NCBI GenBank assembly: GCA_021730105.1
Contig: CP072538.1
Location: forward strand, 372,001-436,000
Origin: Candidatus Ruthia sp. Plio_17_S18
GTDB taxonomy: Bacteria > Pseudomonadota > Gammaproteobacteria > PS1 > Pseudothioglobaceae
Direction of reading: 5' to 3'
Length of the DNA stretch: 64,000 nucleotides
The translations under genes were made by a program, and so were the position numbers. Shown in pieces: positions 1 to 13,008 of the stretch; the stretch's first letter is position 1, and every line of letters starts with the position of its first letter. The notes beneath the pieces were generated by a model. The model saw only the letters and a list, made by a program, of their open reading frames with translations. It did no database searches and was not told the origin of the DNA.

Positions 1-1308
1 TTAGCATTAGTTCAAGCCAAAGCAGCAGATAACAAAATTGCTTCAGGTAATGCAAATATATTAACAGGTATGCCGTACGCCCATAAAGACATCTTTTGTA
101 CCAAGGGTGTTAAAACCTCAGCAGGTTCTAAAATGCTAGATACTTTTGTATCACCTTATGATGCAACCGTAAGTCAAAAACTTAATCAAGCAGGTTTAGT
201 GATGTTGGGCAAGACTAATATGGATGAATTTGCTATGGGTTCTAGCAATGAAAATTCGTTTTATGGCGCAGTTAAAAATCCGTGGAACCGTTTAAAAATA
301 CCAGGTGGCTCATCAGGTGGTTCAGCGGCGAGTGTTGCGGGCGGATTAAGCTGTTTTTCCACAGGTACAGATACAGGTGGATCTATTCGTCAGCCTGCAA
401 GTTTATGCGGTATTACAGGCCTTAAACCTACTTATGGACGAATATCAAGATATGGCATGATTGCTTATGCATCAAGTCTTGATCAAGCAGGGCCGATGAC
501 CAAAACAGCACAAGATGCAGCCATTGTGTTAAATGTTATGGCTGGATTTGACGAGAAAGATTCAACCAGCGCTGAACAAAAAGTGCCAGATTATACAACC
601 CATCTTAATGATTCGATTAAGGGGCTAACTATTGGACTGCCAAAAGAATTTTTTTCATATGGCTTGGATAACGAAGTGGCTAGTAATATTATGACTGCTG
701 TTAAAGAGTTTGAAGCTATGGGTGCGATTGTTAAAGAGGTGTCGCTACCTAATTCAGCTTATGCCATTCCTGCCTATTATATTGTCGCACCTTGTGAATG
801 TTCCTCAAATTTATCGCGCCTAGATGGTGTTAGATATGGGTATCGTGCTAAAGATGTGAAAAATTTAGAAGATTTATATTTGCGTTCGCGCTCAGAAGGC
901 TTTGGTGAAGAGGTTAAGCGTCGTATTATGATTGGTGCTTATGCTTTATCAGCAGGTTATTATGATGCTTATTATCTTAAAGCACAGCAAGTACGTCATT
1001 TGATTAGCGATGATTTTAAAAAAGTATTTGAGCGGGTTGATGTGATTATGGGGCCAGTTTCCCCCACAACTGCATTTGATTTAGGCTCAGTCAAAGACCC
1101 AGTTTCTATGTATTTGGCAGATATTTATACACTCAGTGCCAACTTAGCAGGCTTGCCAGGTATGAGTATTCAGGCAGGTTTTGCGCAAAAATTACCAATA
1201 GGGTTGCAACTCATTGGTAACTACTGGTCAGAATCTAAGTTGCTTAATATCGCACACCAATTCCAATTACAAACTGACTGGCATTTAAAAACGCCACAGG
1301 AGTGTTAG
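1..1308 (+). CDS. gatA: Asp-tRNA(Asn)/Glu-tRNA(Gln) amidotransferase subunit A, 5' end outside window
   Basis: Amidase subunit of GatCAB, which releases ammonia from glutamine so that mischarged Glu-tRNA(Gln) or Asp-tRNA(Asn) can be amidated. The frame is open from base 1, and the bases before the first ATG at 70 encode normal GatA sequence ([15 protein letters not shown]), so the gene starts upstream of the window. About 435 of roughly 485 residues are present. The amidase-signature triad is visible: Lys in HKDIF (about nt 85), the cis-Ser in [11 protein letters not shown] (about nt 304-330) and the nucleophile Ser in [11 protein letters not shown] (about nt 384). It stops one base before gatB, as in a gatCAB operon; gatC should lie just upstream, outside the window. 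Confidence 0.97.
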   Translation, partial: LALVQAKAADNKIASGNANILTGMPYAHKDIFCTKGVKTSAGSKMLDTFVSPYDATVSQKLNQAGLVMLGKTNMDEFAMGSSNENSFYGAVKNPWNRLKIPGGSSGGSAASVAGGLSCFSTGTDTGGSIRQPASLCGITGLKPTYGRISRYGMIAYASSLDQAGPMTKTAQDAAIVLNVMAGFDEKDSTSAEQKVPDYTTHLNDSIKGLTIGLPKEFFSYGLDNEVASNIMTAVKEFEAMGAIVKEVSLPNSAYAIPAYYIVAPCECSSNLSRLDGVRYGYRAKDVKNLEDLYLRSRSEGFGEEVKRRIMIGAYALSAGYYDAYYLKAQQVRHLISDDFKKVFERVDVIMGPVSPTTAFDLGSVKDPVSMYLADIYTLSANLAGLPGMSIQAGFAQKLPIGLQLIGNYWSESKLLNIAHQFQLQTDWHLKTPQEC

Positions 1309-1309
1309 C

Positions 1310-2740
1310 ATGGAATGGGAAACAGTCATTGGTTTGGAAATTCATGCGCAATTAAACACCAAATCTAAGATTTTTTCAGCTGCCTCAACTGAGTATGGTC
1401 AAAAGCCTAATTCACAGTCTTGCGCTGTTGATTTGGGATTACCAGGTGTTTTGCCTGTGCTTAATGTTGAAGTGGTTAATAAGGCAATCAAATTTGGCGT
1501 GGCGATTAATGCACATATTAATCAGCGTAATATATTTGATAGAAAGAATTATTTTTACCCAGATTTACCAAAAGGCTACCAAATTTCACAAATGGACTGG
1601 CCTATTGTGGGTGAAGGCAAGATTGAAATCACGCTTGGTGAGAAAACCAAGGTAGTTGGTATTACGCGTGCGCACTTAGAAGAAGATGCAGGAAAGTCTA
1701 TACATGATATGTTTGATGACGATACTGCAATTGACTTAAACCGTGCAGGCACACCATTACTTGAAATTGTCTCCGAGCCTGATATGCGCAGTGCTAAAGA
1801 GGCGGTAGTCTATGCTAAAAAAATTCATACCTTGGTGCAATATATTGATATTTGTGATGGCAATATGCAAGAAGGCTCATTTCGTTGTGATGCGAATGTC
1901 TCTATTCGCCCCAAAGGACAAAAAGAGCTTGGTACGCGTGCAGAATTAAAAAATATCAACTCATTTAAATTTTTAGAACGTGCGATTAATTTGGAAGTTG
2001 AACGCCAGCAAGACATTCTTGAAGAGTGTGGTAGTATTGTACAAGAAACTCGTTTGTATGATTCGGTGAAACATGAAACGCGTTCTATGCGCTCAAAAGA
2101 AGAAGCCAATGATTATCGTTATTTTCCAGACCCAGATTTACTACCTGTTGAGATTTCTGATGAATTATTAGAAAAAATAAGACAAACCTTACCAGAATTA
2201 CCAGCCCAGAAAAAAGCAAGGTTTGTTGCAGAATTAGGCTTAAGTGACTATGATGCAGATGTGCTTACCTTGCAAAAACCTTTGGCTGACTATTTTGAGA
2301 CCATGCTTGAGCATCATGCTAGCAATGCTAAGCTGTGTGCCAATTGGGTTATGGGTGAATTATCAGCCTCTTTGAACAAGCATCAAATTGACATTCAAAA
2401 CTCTCCCATTACTGCGCAAGCCTTATCGCTATTAATCAGTCGTATTAATGATGGTACCATTTCTGGAAAAGCCGCTAAAGACGTGTTTAAAGCCATGTGG
2501 GATAGTAAGGGCAATGCAGATGCAATTATTCAAGCTAAATGCCTAAAGCAAATAACTGACATGGGTGCAATTGAAGCAATTGTAGAACAAGTGATTGCTA
2601 ATAATGCGCCACAAGTAGCTCAGTTTAAATCGGGCAATGATAAGATTTTGGGATTTTTTGTTGGTCAAATTATGAAGCTTACTGCTGGCAAGGCCAATCC
2701 TAAACAAGTTAACGAACTGCTTAGAGATAAGTTGTCTTAA
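1310..2740 (+). CDS. gatB: Asp-tRNA(Asn)/Glu-tRNA(Gln) amidotransferase subunit B
   Basis: tRNA-binding and kinase subunit of GatCAB: it phosphorylates the glutamyl or aspartyl group and transfers the ammonia delivered by GatA. At 476 residues it is full length. The N-terminus [13 protein letters not shown] and the [18 protein letters not shown] block are family hallmarks, as is [16 protein letters not shown]. The C-terminal YqeY-like tRNA-binding tail (about residues 330-476) is present and ends with the usual [11 protein letters not shown]. The ATG lies 1 nt after the gatA stop with a GGAG-like site inside the gatA end (ccacaggagtgttagc), implying translational coupling. selO follows after 4 nt. 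Confidence 0.98.
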   Translation: MEWETVIGLEIHAQLNTKSKIFSAASTEYGQKPNSQSCAVDLGLPGVLPVLNVEVVNKAIKFGVAINAHINQRNIFDRKNYFYPDLPKGYQISQMDWPIVGEGKIEITLGEKTKVVGITRAHLEEDAGKSIHDMFDDDTAIDLNRAGTPLLEIVSEPDMRSAKEAVVYAKKIHTLVQYIDICDGNMQEGSFRCDANVSIRPKGQKELGTRAELKNINSFKFLERAINLEVERQQDILEECGSIVQETRLYDSVKHETRSMRSKEEANDYRYFPDPDLLPVEISDELLEKIRQTLPELPAQKKARFVAELGLSDYDADVLTLQKPLADYFETMLEHHASNAKLCANWVMGELSASLNKHQIDIQNSPITAQALSLLISRINDGTISGKAAKDVFKAMWDSKGNADAIIQAKCLKQITDMGAIEAIVEQVIANNAPQVAQFKSGNDKILGFFVGQIMKLTAGKANPKQVNELLRDKLS

Positions 2741-2744
2741 AAAC

Positions 2745-4118
2745 GTGCTAAATTTTGCCACGCTAGGTCGTGATTTTTTCTCAGACATTGATGTTCAATC
2801 ATTAAAACAACCTTTTTTAATTCATAAAAACCAAGCATTACAAGATAGACTTAAATTATCTATTAAGGATAATAAATTATTAAATATTGCTTCAGGCGAA
2901 AAGAAATTCCAACACACCCAACCCATTGCTAGTATTTATGCAGGGCATCAATTTGGTCATTTCGTGCCTCAATTAGGTGATGGTCGTTCTTGTTTAATAG
3001 GACAACTACAAGGCATTGAACTGTCACTTAAAGGTGCAGGACAAACGCCTTATTCACGTGGTGCAGATGGTCGTGCAGTATTACGCTCATCCATTCGTGA
3101 ATACTTATGCTCAATCGCTATGAAAGGCTTAAATATTCCCACTACAGAAGCGCTAACATTGGTTGGTAGTCATAGCGAGGTTTATCGAGAAAGTATTGAA
3201 ACAGGGGCGATTGTTATGCGTTGTGCACCTAGCCATATTCGTTTTGGTCATTTTGAACTGTTTGCTTCACGTGGTCAAACTTCTCAAGTGAAGCAATTGG
3301 CTGATTTTGTGATTGAACATCATTACCAATATTGTCAAGGTGAAAATCAATATGTTGCCTTTTTCAATGAAGTGGTACAGAAAACAGCAATTATGATTGC
3401 GCATTGGCAAGCGCAGGGTTTTGCACATGGGGTGATGAATACGGACAATATGTCAATTCTTGGATTGACGATTGATTATGGGCCATTTGGTTTTTTAGAA
3501 ACTTATAATCCTAAGTTTATCTGCAATCATTCTGATTATGATGGTCGTTACGGCTTTGATCAACAGCCAAATATTGCTTTGTGGAATTTATCTCGTTTGG
3601 CGGATAGTTTGTCAAGTTTAATCCATGCCAAACAAGCAAAATCAGTGTTAAATAAATATCAAAACTACTTAGTTGAGTCGTATTCTACATTGATGAGGAA
3701 AAAATTTGGCTTGCGTGAAAAAGACAAGCAAGATCATGTATTAATTGCGCAATTTTTTGACGTGTTATATAAACATAAAAAAGACCATACCAAGTCATTA
3801 AGGCAGTTAGCTGATGTGGATAAATTAGCCATTGATACTGATTTTAATGATTGGATTGAGTTGTATGATAAGCGCATATCTCAAGAAAATAATCGCAATA
3901 GAATCAGCATGATGAATGGCGTAAACCCTAATTATATTTTACGTAATTATTTAGCAGAGGTGGCAATTCGAAAGGCAGAAGATGACAAAGACTATACTGA
4001 AATAGCAATTTTGTTTGATTTATTAAATAAACCCTTTGAAGTTCACCAAGACATGATATCTTATACTCATGAAGCGCCTGATTGGGCGCAAGGGCTTGCA
4101 GTAAGCTGTTCTTCTTAA
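2745..4118 (+). CDS. selO: SelO/YdiU family protein adenylyltransferase
   Basis: SelO is a protein-kinase-fold enzyme that transfers AMP from ATP to Ser/Thr/Tyr residues of proteins, linked to redox control in E. coli. The 457 residues cover the whole family length (about 480 in E. coli). Diagnostic blocks are YAGHQFGHFVPQLGDGRS (residues about 65-82), GAGQTPYSRGADGRAVLRSS, the SHIRFGHFE block, HGVMNTDNMSILG (metal/catalytic loop), DYGPFGFLE and the Cys-containing C-terminus SCSS typical of the family. Start is GTG at 2745; this keeps the N-terminal block (NFATLGRDFFSD) and sits 4 nt after gatB, so it is probably the last gene of the gat operon. The 3' end overlaps the convergent M50 gene by 4 nt. 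Confidence 0.93.
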   Translation: MLNFATLGRDFFSDIDVQSLKQPFLIHKNQALQDRLKLSIKDNKLLNIASGEKKFQHTQPIASIYAGHQFGHFVPQLGDGRSCLIGQLQGIELSLKGAGQTPYSRGADGRAVLRSSIREYLCSIAMKGLNIPTTEALTLVGSHSEVYRESIETGAIVMRCAPSHIRFGHFELFASRGQTSQVKQLADFVIEHHYQYCQGENQYVAFFNEVVQKTAIMIAHWQAQGFAHGVMNTDNMSILGLTIDYGPFGFLETYNPKFICNHSDYDGRYGFDQQPNIALWNLSRLADSLSSLIHAKQAKSVLNKYQNYLVESYSTLMRKKFGLREKDKQDHVLIAQFFDVLYKHKKDHTKSLRQLADVDKLAIDTDFNDWIELYDKRISQENNRNRISMMNGVNPNYILRNYLAEVAIRKAEDDKDYTEIAILFDLLNKPFEVHQDMISYTHEAPDWAQGLAVSCSS

Positions 4119-4744
4119 ATAAGACCAGTAACGCTAAACATAAATTGCTGGATGATTTTAACAATGGGAAAGACAACCCATTGAAATACACCTAAAAACA
4201 ACAAACCTAACAAAATATACAAACCATAAGGCTCTAACTGGTCGTATTGATAAGATAGTTTTCTTGATAGTAATGAGCTTACAACGCGACCACCATCAAG
4301 CGGTGGCAAAGGCAATAGATTAAGTACGGCTAATATCAAGTTCATTTGAACACCCACTTGCCCCATATCAATTAGAAATTGGGAGTCAATATTAACTGCC
4401 AGTAAAATTATTATCAGCCATACAATTGCCATGATGAAATTTGACGCAGGCCCAGCAATCGCTACCCAAAGCATGTCTTTTTTAGGCGATCTAAGTGCAT
4501 TAAAATTAACAGGCACAGGCTTGGCCCAGCCAAAAATAAACCCTGAGGTAAAGTATAAAAATGCAGGTACTAAAATAGTACCAACCGGGTCAATGTGCTT
4601 GATAGGGTTAAGGGTAAGTCTGCCCATCATTCTAGCGCTATGATCACCCAGTTTTGAGGCAACCCAGCCATGCGCTGTTTCATGCACAGTGATTGCAAAT
4701 AGTACGGGAATTGTCCAAATTAAAAGTGTTTGAATATCGGGCAT
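4115..4744 (-). CDS. M50 family (site-2 protease-like) membrane metalloprotease
   Basis: Integral membrane zinc protease of the small M50B group related to SpoIVFB and YwhC. The zinc motif HETAH (HExxH) is at about residues 21-25, followed by GHxAR-like sequence and a second conserved block NLLPLPPLDGGRV, which supplies the third metal ligand. Four to five hydrophobic segments cover most of the 209 residues. No PDZ domain is present, so this is not RseP. The physiological substrate is unknown. It converges on selO (4 nt overlap) and diverges from proS across only 33 bp, which must hold both start regions. Confidence 0.88.
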   Translation of the reverse strand: MPDIQTLLIWTIPVLFAITVHETAHGWVASKLGDHSARMMGRLTLNPIKHIDPVGTILVPAFLYFTSGFIFGWAKPVPVNFNALRSPKKDMLWVAIAGPASNFIMAIVWLIIILLAVNIDSQFLIDMGQVGVQMNLILAVLNLLPLPPLDGGRVVSSLLSRKLSYQYDQLEPYGLYILLGLLFLGVFQWVVFPIVKIIQQFMFSVTGLI

Positions 4745-4777
4745 GGGTAAAATTGAGTATTTTTCTTGTTATTATAA

Positions 4778-6460
4778 ATGAAAACAACGAAGCTTTTAAT
4801 CCCGACTCAAAAAGAAGCGCCAAATGATGCGCAAATTATCTCGCATCAACTCATGATTCGAGCAGGTCTTATTTCTAAATTGGCATCGGGTTTGTACTCA
4901 TATTTGCCAATGGGGGTAAGAGTATTGCATAAAGTTGAAAGTATTATTCGACAAGAAATGAATAAATCAGGTGCCCAAGAAGTGCTTATGCCTGTTGCTC
5001 AGCCTGCAGAACTTTGGCAAGCTTCTGGCAGATGGGATAAATATGGTGCTGAGTTATTGCGTTTTACTGATCGCCACCAGCGTGAATTTTGCCTAGGACC
5101 AACTCATGAAGAAGTCATTACGCATTTGGCAGCGCAATATTTGCGTAGTTATAAACAACTACCCATGAATTTTTATCAAATTCAAACCAAATTTAGAGAT
5201 GAAATTCGTCCTCGTTTTGGGGTGATGCGTTTGCGTGAATTTATCATGAAAGATGCCTATTCATTCCATATTGACCAAGCTTCTTTACAACAAACTTATG
5301 AGCTGATGCATCAAACTTACTCAAATATTTTTGACCGATTGGGTCTTGATTATCGTGCAGTTTTGGCAGATTCTGGCTCAATTGGTGGAGATGCTTCGCA
5401 TGAATTTCATGTGTTGGCAGAAAGTGGAGAGGACACCATTTGTTTCTCAGATGAGTCAGATTATGCGGCTAATATAGAAAAAGTCGCTTTTTCAAAACAG
5501 GAGAAAACTTGTAAATCTACACTTACTGAGGAAAAAGTTCTAACCAAGAAGAAAACCAGCATTGAAGAAGTTGCTGAATTTTTGAATGTTAAGAAATCAG
5601 ATTGCGTTAAAACTTTAATTATTAAAACCAAAAGCGATTTTAAAGCTTTGGCATTGCGTGGCGACCATGAATTAAATGAAATAAAAGTGCATAATTTATT
5701 TGGCGATTTTGAGTTTGCAACAGAGGATGAAATTAAGAATTTAGATTTAAAGAAAGGTTTTATAGGTATTAAAAATTTAGACATTGATTTGATTGTTGAT
5801 TATTCAGCTGGTGTATTGTGTGATTTTGTTTGTGGTGCAAATGAGTGGGATTATCATCTAACTAGTGTCAATTGGCAGGGTATTGAATTTGTTGATGCTG
5901 ATTTACGCAACGCTGTAGAAGGAGACGATTCCCCAGAGGGAAAAGGAAAGTTGATGATTAAACGTGGTATTGAGGTGGGGCATATTTTTCAGCTGGGCAC
6001 TAAATATTCTAGTGCTATGAAAGCCAATGTTATTGGAGAATCTGGCAAGGCAGTTACAACCACAATGGGCTGTTATGGTATTGGTGTGACACGTATTATT
6101 GCAGCTTCTATTGAACAAAATTATGACAGCAGGGGGATTATTTTCCCTCAAGCGATTGCGCCTTTTAAAATTGTTATTGTGCCCATTAATTATAATAAAT
6201 CCACTCGTGTGAAAACATTGGCTGATAAGCTTTATCAGCAGTTTATTGAGGCAGATATTGAAGTCTTATTGGATGATAGAAAAGAGCGTGCTGGTATTAT
6301 GTTTGCTGATTCCGAACTATTTGGTATTCCACACAGAATAGTGATTAGTGACACACATGCTGATAATGGCAATGTGGAGTACAAGGCTAGAGATAGGGCA
6401 GATAAAATAGAAGTGACATTTGATGATGCCTTGTCATTTATTCAATCTAAGCTGATATAA
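4778..6460 (+). CDS. proS: Prolyl-tRNA synthetase (bacterial type with editing insertion)
   Basis: Class II aminoacyl-tRNA synthetase that charges tRNA(Pro). It has 560 residues, full length for the ProS type 1 family (about 570). The class II motifs are visible: motif 1 in [16 protein letters not shown], motif 2 in [17 protein letters not shown] (fRxE), and motif 3 near [14 protein letters not shown] YbaK-like INS editing domain lies between motifs 2 and 3 (about residues 230-390), containing the [16 protein letters not shown] and [12 protein letters not shown] blocks expected for hydrolysis of Ala-tRNA(Pro). The C-terminal anticodon-binding domain carries [20 protein letters not shown]. psd begins 6 nt after the stop, so the two are probably co-transcribed. 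Confidence 0.98.
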   Translation: MKTTKLLIPTQKEAPNDAQIISHQLMIRAGLISKLASGLYSYLPMGVRVLHKVESIIRQEMNKSGAQEVLMPVAQPAELWQASGRWDKYGAELLRFTDRHQREFCLGPTHEEVITHLAAQYLRSYKQLPMNFYQIQTKFRDEIRPRFGVMRLREFIMKDAYSFHIDQASLQQTYELMHQTYSNIFDRLGLDYRAVLADSGSIGGDASHEFHVLAESGEDTICFSDESDYAANIEKVAFSKQEKTCKSTLTEEKVLTKKKTSIEEVAEFLNVKKSDCVKTLIIKTKSDFKALALRGDHELNEIKVHNLFGDFEFATEDEIKNLDLKKGFIGIKNLDIDLIVDYSAGVLCDFVCGANEWDYHLTSVNWQGIEFVDADLRNAVEGDDSPEGKGKLMIKRGIEVGHIFQLGTKYSSAMKANVIGESGKAVTTTMGCYGIGVTRIIAASIEQNYDSRGIIFPQAIAPFKIVIVPINYNKSTRVKTLADKLYQQFIEADIEVLLDDRKERAGIMFADSELFGIPHRIVISDTHADNGNVEYKARDRADKIEVTFDDALSFIQSKLI

Positions 6461-6466
6461 AAAAAT

Positions 6467-7279
6467 ATGATTTGGTGGCAGTACGTTATTCCTCAGCATT
6501 GGCTATCAAAGTTAATGTTTCGTTTTGCACGCATTAAAAATGTTTGGCTGAAAAATAGGTTTATTGCTTGGTTTGTGAAGTCTTACCAGGTCAATCTATC
6601 CGAAGCAGTGCGTGAAAATATTGAAGATTACCAGCACTTTAATGATTTTTTTACCAGAGCATTAAAACCAAATGCTAGAAAAATTGCTGACAGCTTGATT
6701 GTTTGCCCTGTTGATGGAAAAGTATCGAAAGTTGGCAATATTGATAACACTCAAATTATTCAAGCTAAAAACCATAGATATAGCGTTGGGCAGTTGCTGG
6801 GTAATGATGCTAGAAGTGTTGAATTTAAGTCTGGTTATTTTATTACTATTTATTTATCACCTAAAGATTATCATCGCATTCATATGCCTTATGACGGTAC
6901 GCTAATCTCAATGAGCTATATTCCAGGCGATTTGTTTTCAGTGAATCAAAACACTGTTGAAAATGTGGATGGGTTGTTTGCTAGAAATGAGCGTGTTGTG
7001 TGCTATTTTGAGACTGAATTTGGTTTGTGTACGTTTGTTTTAGTGGGTGCTATTTTTGTAGGTTCAATGCAAACTGTGTGGCATGGTCAAATTAATCCGC
7101 CTTATCAAAAGCAAATTCAATATTTTGATTATTCAAATGAAAGCATAAGCCTTAAAAAAGGCCAAGAACTGGGTCGATTTAATATGGGCTCAACTGTGAT
7201 TATGTTGATGCCAAATCAAACTAATAAATTTGCTTTAAAGGAGGCTGTGGTAGTTAGTATGGGGCAGGCTTTAGTCTAA
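6467..7279 (+). CDS. psd: Phosphatidylserine decarboxylase proenzyme
   Basis: Decarboxylates phosphatidylserine to phosphatidylethanolamine at the inner membrane. The proenzyme cleaves itself between Gly and Ser of an xGST motif to form the pyruvoyl group; here the motif is MGST (about residues 240-243, in RFNMGSTVIML), with Met where E. coli has Leu. The catalytic His/Asp blocks CPVDGKVSKVG and YLSPKDYHRIHMP are present, and the N-terminal FNDFFTRALKP is typical. Length 270 residues is close to the usual 280-320. It lies 6 nt after proS. The 3' end overlaps the convergent corB-like gene by 9 nt. Confidence 0.96.
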   Translation: MIWWQYVIPQHWLSKLMFRFARIKNVWLKNRFIAWFVKSYQVNLSEAVRENIEDYQHFNDFFTRALKPNARKIADSLIVCPVDGKVSKVGNIDNTQIIQAKNHRYSVGQLLGNDARSVEFKSGYFITIYLSPKDYHRIHMPYDGTLISMSYIPGDLFSVNQNTVENVDGLFARNERVVCYFETEFGLCTFVLVGAIFVGSMQTVWHGQINPPYQKQIQYFDYSNESISLKKGQELGRFNMGSTVIMLMPNQTNKFALKEAVVVSMGQALV

Positions 7280-8518
7280 TTTGGTCAGCTTAACCAGCTT
7301 AATAGTTTGCTCAGAAGTTTGCATAATTTCAATCAATACATTGTCAATTTTTAAACTAATACCACGCTTAGGAATGCTTTGTAATGTTTCTAAAATTAAG
7401 CCATTTAGGGTTTTTGCTTTAGTGACGGATAAGTTTAATTGTAATAAACTTTTTAATTCTCTTATACTAATTCTGGGGTCAATCAAGTAACTACCATCTT
7501 TTTGCTTAGTAATCTCATCAATACTTTCATTTTGATTTGAGGTGAATTGCCCTACAATTTCTTCTAAGATGTCTTCTAATACAATCATGCCACGCACTTC
7601 TCCATATTCATCCACAATCAAACCCAGTCGTCTTTTTTGTTGTTGAAAATGTGCCAATTGGTGAGCAAGGCTGGTACCTTCTGGCACAAAATAAGGCGTG
7701 CGAACCAATGCCAATGCATTGTCAATGCTAAAATCACCTTTGGCGTATAAATTTACAATATCACGCATGTGTAATACGCCAGTAATATTATCACTTGATG
7801 TATCATAAGTGATTAATCTGGTGTGTTGTATGCGCTCAAATTGTTTTAAAATTTCATCAGGCTTGTTAATATCAACGCTTATTAACTTGTGTCTAGGAAT
7901 CATAATATCTTCAACTTTAACTTTCTCTAAGTCAATAATATTAAGCAACATTTTTTGATAATTAGAAGCAATAATGGGCTTGGAATCACTCACCACCATT
8001 TTTAACTCTTCTGAGCTAATAAGGTTGTTGCGTGGTTCGTTTTTCATACCAAATAATGTTAATATTATCTTTGATAATTGGGCAATTAGCCAAACAAAAG
8101 GCTTAAACAACTTGATTAATGCTGCAACAATAATTGAGGCTGGTAGGGCAATCTTTTCAGGATTTTTAGCGGCAAATGTTTTAGGTGTTGTTTCTGCAAA
8201 AACCAAGATAATAAACGTTAACGCTAAAGAGGCCAATACAATTGAGCCCTCACCACATAGTTTAATGGCGAGTATAGTTGCAATACTAGAGGCAAAAATA
8301 TTAACAAAGTTGTTGCCCAATAGAATTGTACCAATGAGATGGTCTAAGTCATTAAGTAAATGTTCGGTACGTTTTGCATTTTTATTATTTTTGCTTAAGA
8401 CTTTCAGACGATAGCGATTAATTGCCATCATTGAAGTTTCAGCACTAGAGAAAAATGCGGAACTTAGTATCAGTCCAAAAAGGATGATACTAAGCCAAAA
8501 AGTTGACAGTGATTCCAA
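7271..8518 (-). CDS. CNNM/CorB-HlyC family membrane protein with CBS pair
   Basis: 415-residue membrane protein of the CorB (YfjD)/CNNM family, members of which are linked to Mg2+ and Co2+ transport. Domains in order: DUF21 transmembrane domain (about 1-180, starting with a hydrophobic segment and containing SSAETSMMAINRYRL and LLGNNFVNI), a pair of CBS domains (about 195-320; begins near VEDIMIPRHKL, which is the CBS entry motif), and a C-terminal CorC/HlyC domain (about 335-412). The order matches CorB rather than soluble CorC. It is the last gene of the dnaK-dnaJ-eno run on this strand, 35 nt after eno, and converges on psd. The exact ion cannot be read from sequence. Confidence 0.9.
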   Translation of the reverse strand: MESLSTFWLSIILFGLILSSAFFSSAETSMMAINRYRLKVLSKNNKNAKRTEHLLNDLDHLIGTILLGNNFVNIFASSIATILAIKLCGEGSIVLASLALTFIILVFAETTPKTFAAKNPEKIALPASIIVAALIKLFKPFVWLIAQLSKIILTLFGMKNEPRNNLISSEELKMVVSDSKPIIASNYQKMLLNIIDLEKVKVEDIMIPRHKLISVDINKPDEILKQFERIQHTRLITYDTSSDNITGVLHMRDIVNLYAKGDFSIDNALALVRTPYFVPEGTSLAHQLAHFQQQKRRLGLIVDEYGEVRGMIVLEDILEEIVGQFTSNQNESIDEITKQKDGSYLIDPRISIRELKSLLQLNLSVTKAKTLNGLILETLQSIPKRGISLKIDNVLIEIMQTSEQTIKLVKLTKLD

Positions 8519-8553
8519 TCAGTTGTGTTAACTTATTATATAAAGCGATGAGT

Positions 8554-10946
<2,393 letters not shown>

Positions 10947-10962
10947 GTTTTGCCTTATGATT

Positions 10963-11002
10963 AAAAAACCTTCCTTAAGTGCTATCTCTTAAGGAAGGTT
11001 TT
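10963..11002 (-). terminator. Rho-independent terminator/attenuator between dnaK and dnaJ
   Basis: A perfect 15-bp inverted repeat (10965-10979 with 10988-11002; arm AAAACCTTCCTTAAG) encloses an 8-nt loop. Read on the minus strand, the stem is followed by a run of six T. It lies about 20 nt after the dnaK stop and 17 nt before the dnaJ ATG, so it should reduce read-through and set a high DnaK:DnaJ ratio. The placement is seen; the regulatory role is inferred. Confidence 0.9.
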
Positions 11003-11023
11003 AGTGGTTAGGTTTTTAACCTT

Positions 11024-12931
11024 TTATTTATCGTCTTTAACCTCTTCAAAATCAGCATCAACCACATCGTCATCAGCATTTGACTCTTTTTGCGAGGTAT
11101 TTTTAGCACCTTCTTTGGTTTGTGCTTTTTCAGCTAATGGTTGTACTTTTTCACTTAAAGTTTGAACCTTGGCATCAATGGCTTCTTTATCATCGTCTTT
11201 AATGGCTTTTTCAAGCTCGGTAATGGCTATTTCAATCGCTGATTTTTCATCATCAGAAACTTCATTTTTTAGCTCTTCTAGCGTTTGCTTGGTTGAGTGT
11301 ATTAAGGAATCTGCCATGTTCTTACTGGTGACTAATTCTTGGAATGTTTTATCCTCATCAGCATGTGCTTCAGCATCTTTAATCATTTTTTCAACTTCCT
11401 CATCACTCAAGCCAGATGAGGCTTTAATGGTGATTGATTGCTCTTTACCAGTATTTTTGTCTTTGGCAGAGACATTCAAGATACCATCAGAATCAATGTC
11501 AAATGTTACTTCGACTTGAGGCTGGCCTTTGGGTGCATTGGGAATGCCTTCAAGGTTGAATTGACCTAATGATTTGTTGACACTAGCCGTATCGCGTTCA
11601 CCTTGTAATACATGTACAGTTACTGCAGATTGATTATCAGCCGCAGTTGAAAAAATTTGGCTTGCATTGGTAGGAATGGTTGTGTTTTTCTCAATTAGTT
11701 TAGTCATAATACCGCCCATGGTTTCAATGCCTAAAGATAATGGCGTTACATCTAATAACAATACGTCTTTAACATCACCATCTAATACACCTGCTTGAAT
11801 TGCAGCGCCCATCGCTACTGCCTCGTCAGGGTTGACATCTTTTTTAGGTTCTTTACCAAAGAAGTCTTGCACCATTTTTGTTACTTTAGGCATGCGTGTT
11901 TGACCACCTACTAAGATAACCTCATCAATATCACTTGCAGATAAATCTGCATCTTTAAGTGCAGTTTTACATGGTTCAATAGTGCGCTTGAGTAGGTCTT
12001 CAACTAATGATTCTAACTTAGCACGAGTGACTTTAATATTAAGGTGCTTAGGGCCTGATGCATCTGCAGTCACGTAAGGCAAGTTGACGTCAGTTTGTTC
12101 AGAAGAAGATAATTCAATCTTGGCTTTTTCAGCTGCTTCCTTTAAGCGTTGCAACGCCATGGGATCATTGGTTAAATCAACACCTTGGTCTTTTTTGAAT
12201 TCATCCACTAAATAGCCAATAATACGTTGATCAAAATCTTCGCCACCTAGGAAAGTATCACCATTGGTAGAGAGTACTTCAAAGTGTTTTTCACCATCAA
12301 TGTCTTCCATTTCAATGATAGATACGTCAAATGTACCACCACCTAAGTCATAAACAGCAACGGTTTTATCACCTTTAACTTTATCAACGCCATAAGCCAG
12401 TGCAGCAGCAGTTGGCTCATTAATAATGCGTTTAACATTAAGACCTGCAATCTTACCGGCATCTTTAGTTGCTTGGCGTTGCGAGTCGTTAAAGTAAGCA
12501 GGAACTGTAATGACCGCTTCGGTGACTTCTTCGCCCAAATAATCTTCAGCAGTTTTTTTCATTTTACCAATGACTTTTGCTGAAATTTCAGGCGCGGCCA
12601 TTTTTTTGCCTTTAACCTCAACCCAAGCATCACCATTGTCGGCTTTGACAATTTTATAAGGTACAAGATTGATGTCTTTTTGTACAGCATCTTCATCAAA
12701 ACGACGACCGATTAAACGTTTAATTGCGTATAGTGTATTTTCAGGATTGGTGACCGCTTGGCGTTTTGCTGGCTGACCAACCAAAACTTCTTCAGAGTCT
12801 TTTGGATAAGCGATAATAGACGGAGTGGTACGATCGCCCTCAGAGTTTTCAATGATTTTAACATTGCCACCATCCATAATGGCTACACATGAATTGGTTG
12901 TACCTAAGTCAATACCGATAATTTTTGACAT
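11024..12931 (-). CDS. dnaK: Chaperone protein DnaK (Hsp70)
   Basis: ATP-dependent Hsp70 chaperone of the cytoplasm. 635 residues. The nucleotide-binding domain (about 1-380) shows the phosphate 1 motif [31 protein letters not shown] and the adenosine motif [13 protein letters not shown]. The interdomain linker [11 protein letters not shown] (about residue 390) precedes the substrate-binding domain and the helical lid. The C-terminus ends in [11 protein letters not shown], as is usual for proteobacterial DnaK. grpE, often next to dnaK, is not present on either side. A sigma-32-type promoter lies 32 nt upstream of the ATG and the ribosome site is AAGGAATAAAAC-ATG. Confidence 0.99.
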   Translation of the reverse strand: MSKIIGIDLGTTNSCVAIMDGGNVKIIENSEGDRTTPSIIAYPKDSEEVLVGQPAKRQAVTNPENTLYAIKRLIGRRFDEDAVQKDINLVPYKIVKADNGDAWVEVKGKKMAAPEISAKVIGKMKKTAEDYLGEEVTEAVITVPAYFNDSQRQATKDAGKIAGLNVKRIINEPTAAALAYGVDKVKGDKTVAVYDLGGGTFDVSIIEMEDIDGEKHFEVLSTNGDTFLGGEDFDQRIIGYLVDEFKKDQGVDLTNDPMALQRLKEAAEKAKIELSSSEQTDVNLPYVTADASGPKHLNIKVTRAKLESLVEDLLKRTIEPCKTALKDADLSASDIDEVILVGGQTRMPKVTKMVQDFFGKEPKKDVNPDEAVAMGAAIQAGVLDGDVKDVLLLDVTPLSLGIETMGGIMTKLIEKNTTIPTNASQIFSTAADNQSAVTVHVLQGERDTASVNKSLGQFNLEGIPNAPKGQPQVEVTFDIDSDGILNVSAKDKNTGKEQSITIKASSGLSDEEVEKMIKDAEAHADEDKTFQELVTSKNMADSLIHSTKQTLEELKNEVSDDEKSAIEIAITELEKAIKDDDKEAIDAKVQTLSEKVQPLAEKAQTKEGAKNTSQKESNADDDVVDADFEEVKDDK

Positions 12932-12962
12932 GTTTTATTCCTTAGTATTTTAATATACGTCC

Positions 12963-12991
12963 TATATAGGGGTGGGCATTTTTTTTTCAAG
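12963..12991 (-). promoter_or_regulatory. Sigma-32 (RpoH) type heat-shock promoter of dnaK
   Basis: On the minus strand the sequence reads CTTGAA (12991-12986), a 13-nt spacer, then CCCCTATAT (12972-12964). This matches the RpoH consensus CTTGAA-N13-15-CCCCATNT closely in both boxes and in spacing. It is the only stretch between coaD and dnaK that can hold a promoter, and it places the start site about 25 nt before the dnaK ATG. Heat-shock control is inferred from the match. Confidence 0.85.
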
Positions 12992-13008
12992 GATTAAGGC
13001 TAAAAATT

